A stretch of 64,000 bases of DNA from positions 21,961,516 to 22,025,515 of the forward strand of contig NW_004454177.1 in assembly GCF_000283155.1 (NCBI RefSeq), read 5' to 3'. The DNA is from Ceratotherium simum simum. Taxonomy: Eukaryota > Chordata > Mammalia > Perissodactyla > Rhinocerotidae. A program made the translations under genes and the position numbers. Of the stretch, positions 48,120 to 59,844 are shown one piece after another; positions within the stretch are counted from its first letter, which is position 1, and each line of letters starts with the position of its first letter. The notes under the pieces were generated by a model, which saw only the letters and a program-made list of their open reading frames with translations, was not told the DNA's origin and made no database searches.

Positions 48120-48615
48120 TTTGCCTGATCAGATCCGAAAGTTAACTCAAGCCAATCCAGATTGCACCAGATTTGTCAGTGCCCTGTTTATATCCTCTCA
48201 GGCCTTACCATTTCAGTTCCTGTCTGGCCTAGATGTCAAATGCCAACAAGTGCATGAAGGCTTTTGCTGGCCTCCAATTGTGTTCCTAGGGCAGTGCTTG
48301 GTAATTAATGTCACCTCAGCTGACTTTAATGACCGACAGGAGTTGGTGTATAATCACCTCATGCTTGCCTCTCCAATGAATTCTGAGGAATGTGTGCTTT
48401 CCAAAATTCCCCAGTGAAATTATGCTCCTGTACACACAGTGGTAACTTGCTTAATAACACTTTCTTCCCCCGTATTTATTGACTACCTTCCCTGACTGTC
48501 CTACATCTACTTTCTCCTATTGGGAACATGGAATCACCTCCCAAATAAACTATCTAAACCACTTAGACTGGAATTCTTTTCTCAAAGTCTTCTTTTGGAA
48601 GAACCCAAATTAAGA
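48120..48615 (+). repeat. probable old LTR with AATAAA
   Basis: The right half ('gtgctttccaaaattcccca', 'gtggtaacttgcttaataac', 'tttattgactaccttccctg', 'tcacctcccaaataaactat', 'tcttttggaagaacccaaat') follows an old mammalian LTR 3' end with its AATAAA near 48544. The 98-codon open frame at 48121-48417 lies in the left half and is not retroviral-looking. Confidence 0.45.
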
Positions 48616-49336
48616 TATTGTTATTAAACAGCTAACATACAAGAGCAGAGATATATGCCCTAAAATTAAAAAAAAAAAATCAGTGAAACCATTTAATATA
48701 CTTGAAGTACAAAAATGTATAGTGTATTACAAAATATTAAGGAAACTATACATTTATGAAAACATAATGTTAAACATATTATCATTCTAATATGCTAGTG
48801 AAAATTAATAAAGAATTGTTCAAAGATAAACTAAACTATAAAATTAAAGAAAATTTAATCATGAAAATTAAAAATCAAGTAACAGTTAATCTTTAAAAAT
48901 AATAAAAATGCACTCTCAAAAAAATAAAATCTGTCAATGGTGTTATTTTCCAGTTCTGAGGGTATTTTTGTGCAAAAATCATCAGCAGCTCTAAACTGTC
49001 TTTCTAACTATATTTTTCTACAACTCTGTTTTCAATTAATCCTTTCTCTTGGTTGATCATTTTGAAGTGCTCTTTTTAAATAATTTTCATTTTTAGCAGG
49101 AACTGTGATTTATTTTTTAAATCCAGTGTTTTTTTCCCCCTCACTTTACAAAGCATATTTTTCCATTTTATGACCTTAATCAAATTTGATACCACCAAGT
49201 TGTATTTTACTTGTTAAGCAAGTCTTTAACTAGGGTAGGAATTATTCTTGTAATAGAAGCTGCATCAGTCAAGTTTTCCTCAAGAAAACAAAAGCTACTC
49301 TAGACAGTCCTAACGCAAATGCTCAATATAGGAAAG
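48616..49336. other. unassigned AT-rich stretch
   Basis: A-rich region with many AAATTAA words. No gene or family recognised. Confidence 0.45.
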
Positions 49337-49343
49337 TGGAAGC

Positions 49344-49523
49344 TTTTTTTTTTCTGAGGAGATTTGCCCTGAGCTAACATCTGTGCCAATCCTCCTCTAC
49401 TTTGTATGTGGTTCGCTGCCACAGCATGCCACTGATGAGTGGTGTAGGTCCCTGCCCAGAAACTGAACCTGGGCCACCAAAGCGGAGCACGCTGAACTTA
49501 ACCACTAGGTCACAGGGCTGGCC
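49344..49523 (-). mobile_element. short ERE SINE (single-module form), antisense
   Basis: T-rich left end, one 'gagctaacatctgtgccaat' module, 'gctgccacagcatgccactg', and the head complement 'cttaaccactaggtcacagg'. At about 180 bp it lacks the second tail module of the others, which I associate with the ERE3 subfamily. TGGAAGC flanks it on both sides (49337-49343 and 49524-49530). The 125-codon minus frame at 49374-49751 crosses it and is not a gene. Confidence 0.9.
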
Positions 49524-50129
49524 TGGAAGCATTTTTTTAAATGACAGAAGGGTTGGGGAAGTAAGGCCAGGGGCATAGCTGCTAGATTTGGGTGATTCGG
49601 GGGAGCTGTGGTAAATCTCAGCAATCTGGAGAGTGAGAGCCACGGATTTTTGCTGTCTACAACACAGGAGGATCTCAGGAGATTGTCTTGTACCCATGAA
49701 TCTGCCTACAACTGACCTCTCCTTCTCTCTTGTGTTCCAAATCTTGTACAAGAGCTTTTCCTTGGCAGATTCTGCCCTGGAACTATATTAGGAAAAGAGT
49801 AATGTAAATGTCCTTCCAGCATTATTCGTTGCAATGCTAAGAAGGCTGTGAAACACTGTGTGATGATGATGAGTTGTAGGACATTATCTGAGATGCAGAT
49901 AATGTGGGACAGAAATGGTCCTTATTGATCATCATTTTCTTCATCCTCCTGAGCACTGTGGAATTACTGGAGCTTTCTAAATAAATGTATACTTTTTCAA
50001 CTTGAAATTTTAATATGCCATAGTACTTTCCAGGTGTCTCTTAAGATGTAAATATTTCAGGTTTTAGATTATGTATGTTTTGCTCTAACACAACTATTGT
50101 ATTTTTTGTACTAGAAAATAGCATAACAG

Positions 50130-50371
50130 GGGCCGGCCCGGCCAAGCGGTTAAGTGCGTGTGCTCGCTGCGGTGGCCCGGGGTTCACTGGTTTGGATCTC
50201 AGGCGTGCAGCGATGCACCGCTTGGCAAGCCATGCTGTGCCGGTGTCTCATATAAAGTGGAGGAAGATGGGCATGAATGTTAGCCCAGGGCCAGTCTTCC
50301 TCAGCAATAAAAGAGGAAGATTGGCAGATGTTAGCACAGGGCTGATTTCCTCACCAAAAAAAAAAAAAAAA
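50130..50371 (+). mobile_element. ERE SINE, sense
   Basis: Head 'ggccggcccggccaagcggt' and 'taagtgcgtgtgctcgctgc', B-box region 'ggttcactggtttggatctc', then 'catataaagtggaggaagat', 'gttagcccagggccagtctt' and an A17 tail. Flanks GAAAATAGCATAACA (50114-50128) and GAAATATAGTATAACA (50372-50387) are near duplicates. Confidence 0.95.
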
Positions 50372-50454
50372 GAAATATAGTATAACATACTAAAAATTTT
50401 AAAAATTAAATGAAGAAAACAAGCATTGCAATTGCTAGGATTACTTTAGCCTGG

Positions 50455-50598
50455 AAGGGTGAGGCCAGACTTCTTGAAGGAGGTGACATTTACTCTGGAC
50501 TTGAAAGACAGACAGGATTTGGGGACACAGAGATGGAAACAAGAGGCATTTCAGCTGTATCAAACTGAAAGAACAAGGCAAAAGTCTACAAATATTCT
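50455..50598 (-). repeat. L2 LINE 3' fragment, antisense
   Basis: 'cttcttgaaggaggtgacat', 'ttactctggacttgaaagac' and 'gaggcatttcagctg' match the complement of the L2 segment that encodes 'aggtgacatttgagct' wording in reverse. It abuts a sense L2. Confidence 0.65.
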
Positions 50599-50599
50599 T

Positions 50600-51230
50600 A
50601 ACGCTGCTGCTAAAATAGTCTTTCTAAAGTGTCATTCTAATCATATCATTCTGTGATGTTAAAAACATTCAATAGTTTCTCATGTCCCAACAAATTCCTT
50701 ATAAACTCTTCACGAGGTCTGAGGCACTTCACTGTGTAGACCCAACCAACCTTTCCATTGTCAGGTCTTGTTAATCTCATACACAAAAATTATGTTTCCG
50801 TTGGGCTGAATTAATCCCTATACATAGAGCAAGCCTCAGTCTCACTCTGTGCCCACGTGTTTGCTTAGAGGGCTCTTTCTGCCTGCAACTTCCACTACCT
50901 CCCGCAACTCTACATTCCACATAACAAACCCCTGTGCTTCCTTCTCAGCCGGCTTCAAAATTCTATGAAGTCTGCTTCTCCCTGTCTCTATATTTTTCTC
51001 TGTTTTGAATGCCCCTTTCGTATTCTTAGGATGCTTATTAATTCCGAATTTGATTATGTTATTTGTAACTATATCTTACCCTCACCATGAGCTCATATGA
51101 TACTTGATATAAAGATCATATATTACCCATCTTTGCACTCCCTACCTCACCATGCAACATATATAAAACTGCCTTGTATGGAACAGCTTCTCAGTAATAT
51201 CTTTTGAACTGAATATATGTTATCATAAAG
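50600..51230 (+). mobile_element. L2 LINE 3' region, sense
   Basis: 'tagtctttctaaagtgtcat', 'tctaatcatatcattctgtg', 'aaattccttataaactcttc', 'gtttgcttagagggctcttt', 'ctgcctgcaacttccactac', and 'aactgccttgtatggaacag' follow L2 from the end of its frame to its 3' end. Frames are broken. Confidence 0.78.
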
Positions 51231-51885
51231 GGAGTCCATAGTTTTATTACTTTGCCTGAAGGAAAGCAATGGAATGTATGTAAAGTGGGAGGTCTTTATA
51301 AGATTTAATGATGTAGCTATATAGTAATTTACTATTAATAGCTGTTAAGTCTCTGGCGGATATGAAAATGATTCTTGATGTATAGATAAAATATATCTAT
51401 GCTTTTAATGTATTTGGGCCATGAATTAAGAAATAACTTGGTGGAATCTTTAAATTAGTGTGAATTTATATTTCCTTGCTCTATATTGAATCTCATAGAA
51501 TAAGTATAAATTAAAGGGTAATATAATATGATAGGAAAGAGCTAGTATTGCTAGAGCCTCTACTGGGGAAGGAGGAATTATGCTACTGGTGATGTTTCTG
51601 TTCTATTTAGTTTCATGACTCTCCAAAGAATGCTCTTTCTCTGAAACACAATTGCTTTGAGCCTTAGTTACTATAAGAGGAATAAAAGTACTGTTCCACT
51701 TAATTCACTCATGGCATCCACCTGCTCTCTTCCATTAAATTATTCCCAAGCATTTGGCAAAGAAGTCAAATAAGAAATAGATTTTGAATAAACATCAGAT
51801 CACTGGGAAATTCAATAAGCAGATGAGTGTGAAAGAAAAAGGCATTTAGGAGTCCATTTCCTTTCCCTCATGATGGTTTTAATAA
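51231..51885. other. unassigned non-coding stretch
   Basis: No recognised family or gene signal. Confidence 0.4.
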
Positions 51886-51887
51886 AT

Positions 51888-52000
51888 AGGTATCCATTCA
51901 TTAATTCTGGAAAAATTATTTAATTCTCCTACCATGTGTCAGACACTGGACTAGATGTTAGGGAGAATAAAATGACAATTATTACAGGATAGACAAAACA
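51888..52000 (-). repeat. L2 LINE 3' end, antisense
   Basis: 'ctaccatgtgtcagacactg', 'gactagatgttagggagaat' and 'aaaatgacaattattacag' match the antisense L2 3' end. Confidence 0.65.
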
Positions 52001-52920
52001 GAACTCTCAGGTAACTGAAACAGCATGGTGCTCTTGTCAAATGAAAATAACACCATGATCTCAGCACCAGTAGGCGTGGGTTTGAACTGTTTATTAATAT
52101 TTTTCTTTTAGTGGTGATGGATTTCTAAACCATCTCCCTGTTCTCACTCCGTAACTGATGAACTGTATTTACACAGATGATGGGCTATATTTACATAAGG
52201 ATCACATTTGTGTGTACGGAACAAGGTAGCACTATCAGTATCACATTAGCCCAATAGCCTAACAACACTGCTGCCTATAGCAGGATGCTTCTCAGAGATG
52301 GAGTTCACCATCTTGTGCCTTCTTAAATATAACAAATGTTAGAGGTATTTGTTGAAAATGAGAAAAGATAACTATTATTGATTTATAACTCTGTGTAACT
52401 ATTTAGTGTCTTTTAGACTGCATTGACTAAAGCAAAAACCTGCTCCGGCAATGTGTGGTCAAAGGCTATTTGTTCTTTTCCTCAAATCCCTTCGTTCCCC
52501 CCTTCACGACTCACTACCTCATCTACCAACTTTACTTGAGAAGATTTTGTAAATGACAGTATACTATAGTTTTAAAAATCATTGTGCAGAAAGGGTATAT
52601 CAAGGTCAAAATATATAAATAGAGGTGAAACATCAATCAATTCTTATTGAACACTATTAGGGTAAAAACAATAATTTATCATCTGACAAGGAAAATTAAC
52701 ACTCACCTAGAAACTCATATAGATTATCTGTATCGAGCTCAAAAGGCGAATGCAACTTGCAAGTTATAAGTAGACGTGAAATGACTATTTAGTCAACCAG
52801 GAGGAAAGCTTGTATAGAAAGTACTGCTTAAATGTTAGCAGTGAGCCTATTTAAGGCTGAAGTAAATAGAATAATCTTTTAAAAGGGAAAGTACTTTTAC
52901 TTTTTAAAAGTTTTACCTTT
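52001..52920. other. unassigned non-coding stretch
   Basis: No recognised family or gene signal. It is fairly even in composition. Confidence 0.4.
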
Positions 52921-52929
52921 ATAAGGATC

Positions 52930-53045
52930 AAAACAACTATCCTAAAGCAACTACTTTATGTAAGGTACTAGGCTAGACAAAGAATACACAGAGGAGCACA
53001 AGGAAACTGTCTTAAGCTCCCAGTCTTGTCAAGCACACAAGACAC
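52930..53045 (-). repeat. L2 LINE 3' end, antisense
   Basis: 'ttatgtaaggtactaggcta', 'gacaaagaatacacagagga' and 'actgtcttaagctcccagtc' match the antisense L2 3' end. Confidence 0.6.
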
Positions 53046-53599
53046 GATATGCTCATTATACTATCGTAAGGAGAATAAGACAATTGAAAGACAATGTTAA
53101 TAAATGTCTTTCATTTCTTATGAAATGACAGTTCAGAAAATTACCATAAAATTTCCCTTTTGACTTTTCTTTAGTTCTTAATTTAATATATTGAAATAGA
53201 CTTTTATCTTTTGATCAATAGATTTAACAATTGAAGACAGAATATCAGCCTCTCACCTTTAATTTGAAAGTTTGAGTTAACACTGTGTCATTCATTCTTT
53301 GTTTTATTAACCTTCCTGGAACCCTATTTTACAAAAAAGAACTCCAGTTACTTAAATGGATGTTTTTTTAGAAACTAAGCTTTTGATGGTTATAGAAATA
53401 AATAAAATATGCATCGCAACCTCAGTTTATAAATCAGATTCTTCATATTATGCAAATAACTACAGATATAGATATCATAATGCACAGTTTTTATCTTGTT
53501 TCATTCTCAGCTAAATATTCCATCTCTCCACCATTTCTTTTTGATAAAAGTAGTCTAGATTTCTTTTATGTAACTATTCCTCCCCTTTCTCAATCCATA

Positions 53600-54058
53600 A
53601 GATGTTTGTAGGGCTGACCTCAGCGCTTGGGTCTATGGGTAAGGACAGGGTTCTCCATTCTCTGATTCACAGTGATTCATCTGGGGAGAAAGATAGATGA
53701 CCCAAAATAGGCTAATGTGATCATGAATTTTGTTGGAACCATTGTTGAAATAATTGAAGAAAAGAACTCTATCTTCTAAACAGAATTTAAGGTTGGAGAG
53801 ACTGGTGGGATTCAATGTCATCCCATCGGAGACAGAAGGACTGAAAGTCGAGCCCACTCAAAGCGAAGAAAAACTAAGTCAAAGATAAAGACAGAGTACC
53901 TTGACTACATAATTTGATGCCTCAGATCCAGTTGAGCCTCATTACCAGTCCTCAAACTTCACACTTACTGAGACCAATAACCCCCCATTCTTTGTTGTAT
54001 AAAACTATTCTGAGCAGAATTTTTGTCACTTGCAGCTGAAAGAACCCTGACCAATACA
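53600..54058 (+). mobile_element. old LTR, MaLR-like, sense
   Basis: Ends in 'ttttgtcacttgcagctgaa' and 'agaaccctgaccaatacaa', the sense version of the LTR end seen in reverse at 15830 and 31003. A 74-codon minus frame inside is a by-product. The left boundary is approximate. Confidence 0.5.
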
Positions 54059-54119
54059 ATTTTAATCAGCAATTATGTACCAAGAACATTTGTAACTCAG
54101 AAAAGAGTGAATACTCCAG

Positions 54120-54255
54120 TAAAGCGAGATTATCAGGCAAGGCGTGATCAAGTGGAGGTAACATTTGAACTGGAGCTTAAAGAATGAACAGATTTTACTC
54201 CTATATATAGCAAAAGAGGCACATTCCAGCCTGAAGGAAAGAGTCAGGGAAGCAG
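54120..54255 (-). repeat. L2 LINE 3' fragment, antisense
   Basis: 'gtggaggtaacatttgaact', 'ggagcttaaagaatgaacag', 'gaggcacattccagcctgaa' and 'ggaaagagtcagggaag' match the complement of L2. Confidence 0.65.
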
Positions 54256-56055
54256 GGGAAGTGTTTAACAGAATGGTAAGTGGTTCTGATCGGATTAGGC
54301 AAAGATAATATAAAGAAGAATAGGAGTTAAAGCTAGAGGACTGGGTTGGACCTCAATAACAATGGAAGTTTATATTTGGAGAGCCATTAAAAATTTTGAA
54401 ACAGAGCATTAAGTTATATACATCTGGATTCATTTGGCATTGGTTTTCTTAGCCTTGCAATAAAAAGGTGAAACAGAACACCATGGGGGAAAAATCAATT
54501 ACAAGTTAGCAAAAGTCATGTGTATAACCTTTCCAGGGAACTGGCCTTTTCATTGAATAATCAATGCTGTAACACCTGTTCCCAAATCTAAGAACACAAT
54601 GAAATTTAGATTACCATCTCTCTGTTAATTAGCATTCTACTAAAAATAGTGCTTAGAGAAGTTGGGTCAGCATCTATTCCTGAAACATCCTTTCATTGAA
54701 AGAGTGATTGATATTATTCCACAGCTCAATTAAATGTACAGGAGGCATCACAAAGTACCCAAAAAACACATCAGTTGAAAATGCAATCTCTAAATCTTCC
54801 CCAGATAAGATAATTAGAATTTTCTACTTTGTTGATGAATACAGAATAAATCTTTTTTTAGTGTGTTGGAACAACCATGTTTCTCATGATCTATTTAGAC
54901 CAGAACAGTTGTTTCCATTATGAATTCAGTAGAGAACCGAAGGCCTTCTTCTCTTTAGTCATACTGTATGGTCTTAATTTCATTAAACCAAATTGATTGC
55001 AAGCTTGTTTACATTTAAGACAGCAGGATGTTGTAAATTTTATTTTAACTGGTTGGAATATATGATCCAACAAATTTAGGGGAAAAAAGTCTCCTGCTGT
55101 TGCAAACATACACTTATTAACTTAACTTGCTGAATCTCACATGCCAATGAAAAGTTATGTAAATGAAGCAGGATTTCCACATATCCCGGAACTAGGCAAT
55201 AGAAATAAGATTTGTTCAATGAGCGCCTTGGTAGGGGAGAAAAGTACAACAAAACACTCTTAAAAAGATTCATTTTGTAAGTGTCTGTACTGAATTAGGT
55301 GTAAAACACCCAACTGTGTGTACTTCTGAAGTGTTCCAGATAACATGAGTCAGGTTTTATTCATCATGTTAAAGAAATCAGTCAGCTATTCAGGAAACGG
55401 CAGAGGATAATAACTTTCAAATGCTGAGTGGATAGCAACACCTAGAGAGAAAATGTCATCAATATTTCCATTTACTTAAAGAAAGTCACACCATACATAG
55501 AACCATGCCATACAATTCTGTATACTAATTCACTGATAAATATTCTATAATATTTTTGTTAGATATATTTGGGCAATGATAAGCATATTGGGAAGATGAT
55601 TTTGCATGCCTAACTAATCAACTTTTCTAATTTTCAGGATAACTTGCATATTGTAAGAAAGATAACTAATATAGCAATAATACATTGTGATCATAAATGT
55701 TATGATTTTTGTCCTTTTATATAACCATTGCAATAAATAAGAAAAGATTGGTATTTATTTGCCTGAACCAAGCCTTCTAAATAAGAATATAGAGCAGTAT
55801 AAAAAAACATTATTCCCCAAATTATAAGCAAATTTTAATCCATAAATATTTATTTGACCATAAAATACCGCTTTTAGTATTATGACTATATGATACTCAT
55901 TGTTCTTAAAATGAAAAAATGCCCTCATTACTTGGAGACTTTTTGATAATTTTGGCATCTTTTTCTACACTTACATATAGATAGTCATCAATTTGTAATG
56001 CCATTTTTTTTCATAGATAGCTTAAAATTTACAATCAACCTCTCTTAATCAGTCC
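54256..56055. other. repeat-poor non-coding stretch, 1.8 kb
   Basis: I recognise no transposon here. The part 54530-55290 has balanced wording such as 'tgattgatattattccacag' and would be a reasonable place to look for conserved non-coding sequence. This is inference only. Confidence 0.4.
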
Positions 56056-56059
56056 CAGA

Positions 56060-56550
56060 CACTGGCTTTGCTTATTTGTTTGTTTGACTGTAGCATTTAA
56101 GCCATCTCTTGATCCCAGGCATATTGAACATCATGTTCCCTCTGACTGGCCTGCTCTTTTCTGCTCTATCTGGTTAACTTAAACTTTAGGACCTCAACTT
56201 AAATGTAATTTTTTTTGGGTAGTCTTTCAATATTAGCCATGATTGAACAATGGTTCCAACTCTTTGTATACTCCATAGAACCGTTTACTCTTATCATAGC
56301 CCTTACACTATGATAAACTTGTTTTTTTAAACTGAGATATAATTGTCATATAATATTGTGTAAGTTTAAGATGTACAACATGTTGTTGGATACATTTATA
56401 TATTGCAATAAATGTCTTTTTAATTGTCTGATCTCGACCTCCAAACTCTGCTCCTTAAAAGTAGAGACTATACCTCTTTCGTGTCTCTCTTGGCTAGCAC
56501 AATGCCTTGTACAAATTAGGCATTCAAATGTTTACTGAATGAATTCACTA
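56060..56550 (+). mobile_element. L2 LINE 3' region, sense, split by an L1 piece
   Basis: The left part has 'ttccctctgactggcctgct' and 'catagcccttacactatgat'. The right part has 'ctccttaaaagtagagacta', 'tggctagcacaatgccttgt' and 'caaatgtttactgaatgaat'. Together they give a continuous L2 3' end once the L1 fragment at 56322-56412 is skipped. Confidence 0.72.
56322..56412 (-). mobile_element. L1M 3' end fragment, antisense, inside L2
   Basis: 'aaactgagatataattgtca', 'tataatattgtgtaagttta', 'agatgtacaacatgttgttg' and 'atacatttatatattgcaat' are the complement of an old L1 3' terminus. It sits inside the L2 and so inserted later. Confidence 0.78.
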
Positions 56551-56698
56551 GAAGAAAATTTAAAGGAAGAATTTAGAGAAAAATAATTCTGAGTATAGTT
56601 AGATACTTAAATTTCTCTAACCTTAATAAGTTTTTATTATTTTTCTATCTCTATCGGCATACACTTAGTATTGTCTTTGATGAATTCACCATTTTTTT

Positions 56699-56940
56699 TT
56701 TTTTTTTTTTGTGAGGAGATCAGCCCTGTGCTAACATCTGCCAATCCTCCTCTTTTTTTGCTGAGGAAGACGGCCCTGGGCCAACATCTGCGCCCATCCT
56801 CCTCCACTTTACATGGGACGCCGCCACAGCATGGCTTGCCAAGCAGTGCGTCGGTGCGCGCCCGGGATCCGAACCAGCGAACCCCGGGCCGCCGCAGCGG
56901 AGCGCGCGCACTTAACCGCTTGCGCCACCGGGCTGGCCCC
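56699..56940 (-). mobile_element. young, CpG-rich ERE SINE, antisense
   Basis: Complete ERE in reverse with a T-run tail at the left and a nearly undecayed head complement at the right ('gccgccgcagcggagcgcgc', 'cttaaccgcttgcgccaccg', 'ggctggccc'). It keeps far more CpG than any other copy. GAATTCACCATTTTTT flanks it on both sides (from 56682 and from 56941). Frames of 63-111 codons on both strands come from the SINE. Confidence 0.97.
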
Positions 56941-56957
56941 GAATTCACCATTTTTTT

Positions 56958-57925
56958 AACTTGATAACTCATAAGCTCAGGATGTGCCTTCTGGTTCTTG
57001 AGTATTCTCTATGTCTGTCTGCAGAATGAAAAGCACCATGAGATTGTGTGCTGAGAGGCTAGCTTTCCATTACTTGGCATTTCCATGCCCACAGTTTGAT
57101 ATGCTACGTATAGCTCTCCTGGGATTTCTGCTGTGCTAACTGCTCAGCCATCAGTCTTTAAAACTAGGCATGTAGTTAACTATTTTAAGCACAGAAAGCT
57201 TTATTCATTCACTTTATGTTTTGTGTGGCAAAAGCTCAAAGGAAATAAAGGGTCTTTAAAACTCTTCACTCAGAAGGCAAAATATTTCTGAAATTTCAAA
57301 AAAAGGGTGTAAGATTTTTGCAATACTGTAATAAAATAGCTTATACTGGCAAAGAATGTATATGTTTACTTTTCATTTAATTGTAAGATATTTTGAGGTA
57401 AAGATACAGAAGAGATTACAAAATACTATAAAAGAGATTGTAGAGCTTATGGATAAGATAAACAATGCGCATACTACAGAGTGGGAATGATTATACTTAG
57501 CCTTGAGGACAGACCTAATGCTTAAAAGTGGTGTGGCTCTAAAGCGAAATAATTCTTCTCAGCTGTTAACCAATATTATCCTGCAGATTCGCTTTCAGCA
57601 TTTGCAAAAAGATTATGAACATTTATGTGTAATGCAAAAACATTTAATTAATTTATAAATTAAAATTTCTCAGAGCCCTGAACTGATCTAACTAAGCTTT
57701 ATTTCTTAGTATTTTATCTATTATAGGCCTTTAAAACCTGAGAAAATATTTTTTTGAATATAAAACTCATTCTAATGAAAAACCAAATCATTTATTGGGC
57801 ATTTTAGGCCAACTTCATGAGTTTAGAAATTAAAATAGTTTATTTTTTGAGTAATTTATTTAAATTTCATTTTGATGCAAAGAAGTATAATAATAAGAAA
57901 AAATACTCTCCTATTGTTAAAAATA
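56958..57925. other. unassigned non-coding stretch
   Basis: No family recognised and no credible coding frame. Confidence 0.4.
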
Positions 57926-57929
57926 AATA

Positions 57930-58092
57930 AACAGAGTTTCTGTTTGGGAAGATGGAAATGTTACGGAGATGGATGATGATGAAGGTTGCATGGCATTGTG
58001 AGAGTGCTTAATGCCACTGAATTTTACATTTAAAAAGGTGTAAAACGGTGAATTTCATGTTATGTATATTCAACCACAATAAAACAACTTCA
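57930..58092 (+). mobile_element. L1 3' end fragment, sense
   Basis: 'ggaagatggaaatgttacgg', 'agatggatgatgatgaaggt', 'aatgccactgaattttacat', 'aaaaaggtgtaaaacggtga', and 'tatgtatattcaaccacaat', then 'aaaacaactt'. This is the 3' end of an old L1 subfamily. Confidence 0.75.
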
Positions 58093-59844
58093 GAAAATAC
58101 CAAAGATGTGCATTACTTGTCATGATGTTTAATTTGTTTCTGATGTAGATATAAATGTATTTTTCACAAAATCAAAATTAAATTTTTATATTTCTGTTAC
58201 TATAGGCTATAATGATCTATTAGCATTACTTTAGGGTCAATAGAAATTATTGCTAAAATCTAAATAGTCTCGTGATCTTTTTGCTTTGATCAAGCAAAAG
58301 ACATTGCTTTCAAGAATTTTGAGGACCAGTTTTTGTCATACTGAATGAGACAAATGGGATAATATTACTACAAACATTCTATCTACGATTCTGCACTTTT
58401 TGGTTTTTCCATTTGATGATATTAACATAGATTCTCAAATGATTTCATAAGTCTTAACTAAAATGTCTATTAAGATTTTTTTTTTCCATTGGATAATCTA
58501 GGTACTGTAGATACCCATCCGGAATGCAGTCAGACTCATCGATTATCAGACTCTAGCATCATGCACTATGGCAGGGTTAACCAAATAATTTATTATCCAA
58601 ACAGATATTTTGAGAGTGAAAAGAGGAGTTATTAATAATTACTTTGGTATAATATACACAAACAGGAGCAGTCACAAGTAAACCAGAATGTATGGTCATA
58701 TTTCTGGGCCATATTTTAGAAGAACTGATGACAGGCTTAGTCACTTTAGTTTTCTTTAGTAAATCACTATGATTGAAAAATAAAAATAACAACATGTATT
58801 GACAGAAACTTTATGCTGAAGATAGAGATTTTAAGATATTATCCATTTCTGCTTTTGCTAGGTGTCAAAGAACTATTAAATATGGCATCTGCCTTCATGG
58901 AGATTACAGAGCAGACAAAGATTAGACACAAAAAAAAAGTGAGTGAAGAATCAAAAAGGCCAATATATTTGTAAAATGATTGGCACATGAAATCACTGCT
59001 CAGAAGCTCAAAGAAATGAAACCACTTCCACTCATTATGTTCCTACATTCAATTAGTTTACAATACAACAATTTCATGGAGACAATTCAGTTATCAACAT
59101 TTGTTCTTGGTATTCTAAATTGACCTTTGCCACATTTAGGTTATTGTCTGAGACACCATATCAGAAGCTGTAATTACAAATAAATATGATTTAGACTCTG
59201 TTGTTGAGTAATTTGTTCTCTAGTACAGAACACAGAAAAGTAAGCCAATAATGAACAAAGGGTGCGATAAATTCTGTAATAAAATTATGCAAAGGGTACT
59301 TTTGGAAGAACTGCTAGATTTGACATATCTTTCCTCTCAACATTCATTTTACCAGAGTGAAAGTGGCTTCATTTTACAAATTTATTTATTCATGCTTCCT
59401 TCGGTTTGTATTCATGTGTTAAGTCCCTTTATCTGCCCTATGGCTAATGTACAACATTAGGGAGGTGAAAAGTTGATCTCAATACTCTTCAGCACATCAG
59501 GAAAAAGTCTTCTAGAGCTATAGGGATCCTAGGTCCATTTCCTAGGTTGTCAGTGACGAAATAAGAGAGTTAAAATACTTTTTTCTAAGGATAATTTGAC
59601 ACGTGTATTTACTGAAATTTATTGTTCAATTTTCTGTCTAGTCTATAGCTCAGCTTTATAGAAAATTCTTGAGAGTCTTCAGGAAGATAATGAATAAATT
59701 ATGTACGTTTTGTAAGTCAAAAATCACATAAAGAACATCTGCACCAAATATTTATTGAAAATGTAGCATTATCCTCCTTAGAATTGTACTTCATTGATAA
59801 AGAAATATGCCCATCAACCTCCCCTGCCCCAAATAATAATTTGC
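58093..59844. other. unassigned non-coding stretch, 1.75 kb
   Basis: A short antisense L2-like phrase ('ctgccttcatggagattaca') lies near 58890. Otherwise no family or gene signal recognised. Confidence 0.4.

Noticed and set aside
48121..48417. 98-codon frame
   Set aside because: It lies in an old LTR-like repeat and resembles no retroviral or host protein.
49374..49751. 125-codon minus-strand frame
   Set aside because: It begins outside and ends inside a short ERE SINE, with no homologous protein that I recognise and no splice or start support.
56637..56972. Open frames of 63-111 codons on both strands
   Set aside because: They lie in a CpG-rich ERE SINE; similar frames recur in every ERE copy and come from its GC-rich head.
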